Below, one piece after another: positions 33,386-35,347 of a DNA stretch of 35,347 bases. A model generated the notes under the pieces. That model was given only the letters and a program-made list of their open reading frames with translations. It searched no databases and had not been told where the DNA came from. Numbering within the stretch: position 1 is the stretch's first letter; each line of letters opens with the position of its first letter. The translations under genes were made by a program, and so were the position numbers. The stretch comes from Nocardioidaceae bacterium. GTDB lineage: Bacteria; Actinomycetota; Actinomycetes; Propionibacteriales; Nocardioidaceae. The stretch spans positions 1 through 35,347 of the forward strand of contig JAUJOE010000007.1 in assembly GCA_030447805.1 (NCBI GenBank), in the 5' to 3' direction.

Positions 33386-33979
33386 GTGACCGAGTTGAAA
33401 CTAGCTGCCGTTGCCGCGCAAGCCGAGAGAGAGCTCCGCGCTGCCGGGAAGGCGGAGCGGGCCGAGCACGAGAAGGCGTACCTCAAGAGCTCGCTCGAAC
33501 ACGCTGGCGCGTCGCTCCCAGCGATCCGCGCACTCGGCAAACCATCCGGCGAGACCATCCTGGCCTTGACCCGTCGAAGATCTTCACCCTGGCGCAAGAG
33601 CTCTGGAACCCGGCCCTGCATGAGCTCCGGATGTTGGCGGTCATCGCCCGCCCTCGAGCAGTACGCGACCGTGACGCCGCCGACCGGTTGGCGCCCGAAC
33701 ACCTCGACACCTGGAACCCTTCCAACGGGCGGCCAAAACCCGGGCGCTCATCGACGGCTCGCTGGCGACGTGACGGCGACAATCGTCATGAACTACCCCA
33801 ACGGCCCAAAAGTTGTCGACATGTTGCGGCGATGGGGGCAGCGACATGACTTCTGGGTACGCCGCGTTGACAGGTGAGTTCGCAGACGAGATCGCGCGGT
33901 CCTTTCGCCGCGCGCTGCTCCACGGGATCAAGGGGTCGACCGCATCCTCGACGACCTCGTCGACTTGACCGACAGCTAG
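33386..33979 (+). pseudogene. AlkD-like DNA alkylation repair protein, multiply frameshifted
   Basis: Pieces of a HEAT-repeat DNA alkylation repair enzyme (3-methyladenine/7-alkylguanine glycosylase type) lie in order but in changing frames. The GTG at 33386, after GGGAGAAG, starts VTELKLAAVAAQAERELRAAG and KAYLKSSLEHAGASLPAIRALGK. Then comes LDPSKIFTLAQELWNPALHELRMLAV (about 33573-33650), then LEQYATV, then AKTRALIDG, then LAGDVTATIV and RHDFWVRR, then AALTGEFADEIARSFRRALLHGIKG, and finally RILDDLVDLTDS before the TAG at 33977. At least five frame changes are needed. This density argues for a real pseudogene, although one lesion (GGGG at about 33931) resembles the run-length errors elsewhere. 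Confidence 0.75.
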
Positions 33980-34034
33980 CGGCGGCGGTGTTACCTTGAC
34001 AGCCACTGTTGCATCGCCTGACCAAGGGGCCCAC

Positions 34035-35134
34035 ATGTCCAGACCAACCGCACCCCCGCTTCGTCGTACCGGCTGCGCCGGCCTCGGGGTCGGCGCACTT
34101 CCCGCCGGCGCACCGGCTTCGTCTGCGTGGCTGCCTGCGCCGCGCTGGTGCTCGCCGCTTGTGGCGGCACGACCGGCAACGAGGCGACTGACTCCGACAA
34201 ACCTCTCGTGTACGGCGTCTTCGCCACGCCGCTCGAGGAGCCGTGGGACGGCGCCATCCACGCCGCCTTGCAGTCTGCCGCTGATGACGGCGAGATCGTC
34301 TACCGCCACACCGACAACAACAACTCCGACGACAAGATGACCCGCACGCTGCGCGACCTGCTCGCCAACGAGCAGCCCGACATCATCTTCGGCGACGCCT
34401 TCGCGTCGGAGGACGCCACTAGGGAGGTGGCTGCGGACAACCTCGACACCGCGTTCGTGTTCGGGTCCGGCGAGAAGCCTGTCGACCCGAACTTCGACGT
34501 CTTCGACAACTGGCTGCAGGACCCGGCGTACCTCGCCGGAATGCTCGCCGGCGGTATCACCAAGTCCAACACGATCGGGGTCGTGGCCGCTATGCCGATC
34601 CCCGAAGTGAACCGCATCGTCAACGCGTTCACGATGGGTGTGCAGGAGAGAAACCCGGCCGCCACCGTGAAGGTGACTTTCATCAACTCCTTCTTCGACC
34701 CAACCACCGCCAAGCAGGCCGCTCTGGCGCAGGTCGCCCAGGGCGCCGACGTGCTCTTCGCCGAGCGTGCTGGCGTGATCGAGGCCGCCAAGGAGGAGGG
34801 GTTGCCGGTGATCGGCATGATGGTAGACCAGAAGGCCGAGGCCCCGCAGAACGTGGTCACCAGCCTGGTGTGGGACATGCGCCCGACCGTCAACCACGTC
34901 ATCGAGCAGCTCAACGAGGGCACCCTCACCGACGAGGGCAACGACCTCGGTGAGTTCTCGTTCATGAAGAACGGCGGCTCGTCGCTCGCCCCGATCAACA
35001 CCGATGTGCCCGGTGGGGTGCCGCAGGAACTCATCGACGAGGTGGAGGCCAGGAAGCAGGCCATCCTCGACGGCGACTTCGTGACTCCCGTCGACGAGTC
35101 AGCCCCGTCAGGTTCCACCACCGTCGGGGAGTGA
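34035..35134 (+). CDS. BMP/PnrA-type ABC transporter substrate-binding lipoprotein
   Basis: A substrate-binding protein of the basic membrane protein family, which carries nucleosides or related compounds in known members. The mature part starts after the lipobox VLAAC (Cys codon at 34160) and continues with [51 protein letters not shown] and [19 protein letters not shown]. The best start is ATG 34035, with AAGGGG five bases upstream, but it is in a different frame from the lipobox. One extra base in the CCCCC at 34053-34057 or the GGGG at 34086-34089 joins them into an Arg-rich signal peptide. The in-frame GTG at 34127 would leave no charged n-region. It is followed by its ABC ATPase 40 bases downstream. 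Confidence 0.85.
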
Positions 35135-35174
35135 ACCCGGGACTTCCACGAGAACCGCTGATCGGCCGTCCCCG

Positions 35175-35347
35175 GTGAGCGAGCCTGTTCAGATCACCGA
35201 GCCACCCAAACGGCTGGTGGAGCTCGTCGGCATCCGCAAGTCGTACGGCGACCTGCTCGTCAACGACGGCGTCGACCTGACCCTCGCCGCAGGTGAGGTG
35301 CACGCGATGCTCGGGGAGAACGGCGCCGGCAAGACAACGCTCATGCG
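35175..35347 (+). CDS. ABC transporter ATP-binding protein, partial
   Basis: The first 57 residues of an ABC ATPase cut by the window end. [21 protein letters not shown] is the usual first strand and A-loop region, and Walker A is [11 protein letters not shown]. The GTG at 35175 is the likely start. Its position after the BMP-type binding protein indicates the ATPase of a nucleoside-type ABC importer (two fused nucleotide-binding domains in known members); the permeases would be expected downstream. Confidence 0.88.
   Translation, partial: MSEPVQITEPPKRLVELVGIRKSYGDLLVNDGVDLTLAAGEVHAMLGENGAGKTTLM

Noticed and set aside
34127-35134. GTG 34127 as start of the BMP lipoprotein
   Set aside because: It would leave a signal peptide with no positive n-region and no ribosome binding site; ATG 34035 with AAGGGG plus a one-base repair fits better.

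Overview
The window reads as chromosomal DNA of a high-GC actinobacterium. The evidence is the codon bias, many GTG starts, many starts that look leaderless, an actinobacterial DUF222/13E12-type HNH gene, an ERCC4 nuclease carrying an Lsr2-type domain, and actinobacterial-style RecBCD and DinB proteins. I cannot name the genus from sequence alone. I saw no rRNA, tRNA, CRISPR array or intact insertion sequence.

Layout. 1-1500: a shortened zinc-hook ATPase (minus strand). 1500-5185: a membrane protein, then a histidine kinase and NarL-type response regulator; the kinase is split by one missing base. 5250-9000: a RHH antitoxin with a decayed MazF-like toxin, a stand-alone LigD-type polymerase (split by one missing base), a VapBC pair and an ERCC4-Lsr2 nuclease. 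9048-9854: a HepT/MntA toxin-antitoxin pair, divergent from recC-recB-recD (9956-18671), whose genes overlap by 4 nt each. 18713-20165 (minus): a YceI protein and a VapBC pair. 20334-25636: a vWA protein, a cysteine phosphatase and a SWIM/SNF2 helicase (split by one extra base). 25633-26745 (minus): a C45 acyltransferase/peptidase. 27029-30176: a Phd/VapC pair, dinB, a small putative TY-Chap-like protein and an HTH/VapC pair whose antitoxin is frameshifted. 30177-34000: decayed DNA with a NUDIX remnant, the HNH gene (frameshifted), a single-TM protein and an AlkD-like DNA alkylation repair pseudogene. 34035 to the end: a BMP/PnrA-type substrate-binding lipoprotein and the start of its ABC ATPase.

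Two themes stand out. First, DNA processing genes (LigD-type polymerase, ERCC4-Lsr2, RecBCD, SNF2, DinB, AlkD remnant) are interleaved with six toxin-antitoxin loci. Second, several long genes are broken by an indel of one or two bases in a short G or C run, with the downstream frame perfectly preserved. That fits homopolymer sequencing error at least as well as true gene loss. Other loci (AlkD, NUDIX, MazF) carry several lesions or in-frame losses and look genuinely decayed.
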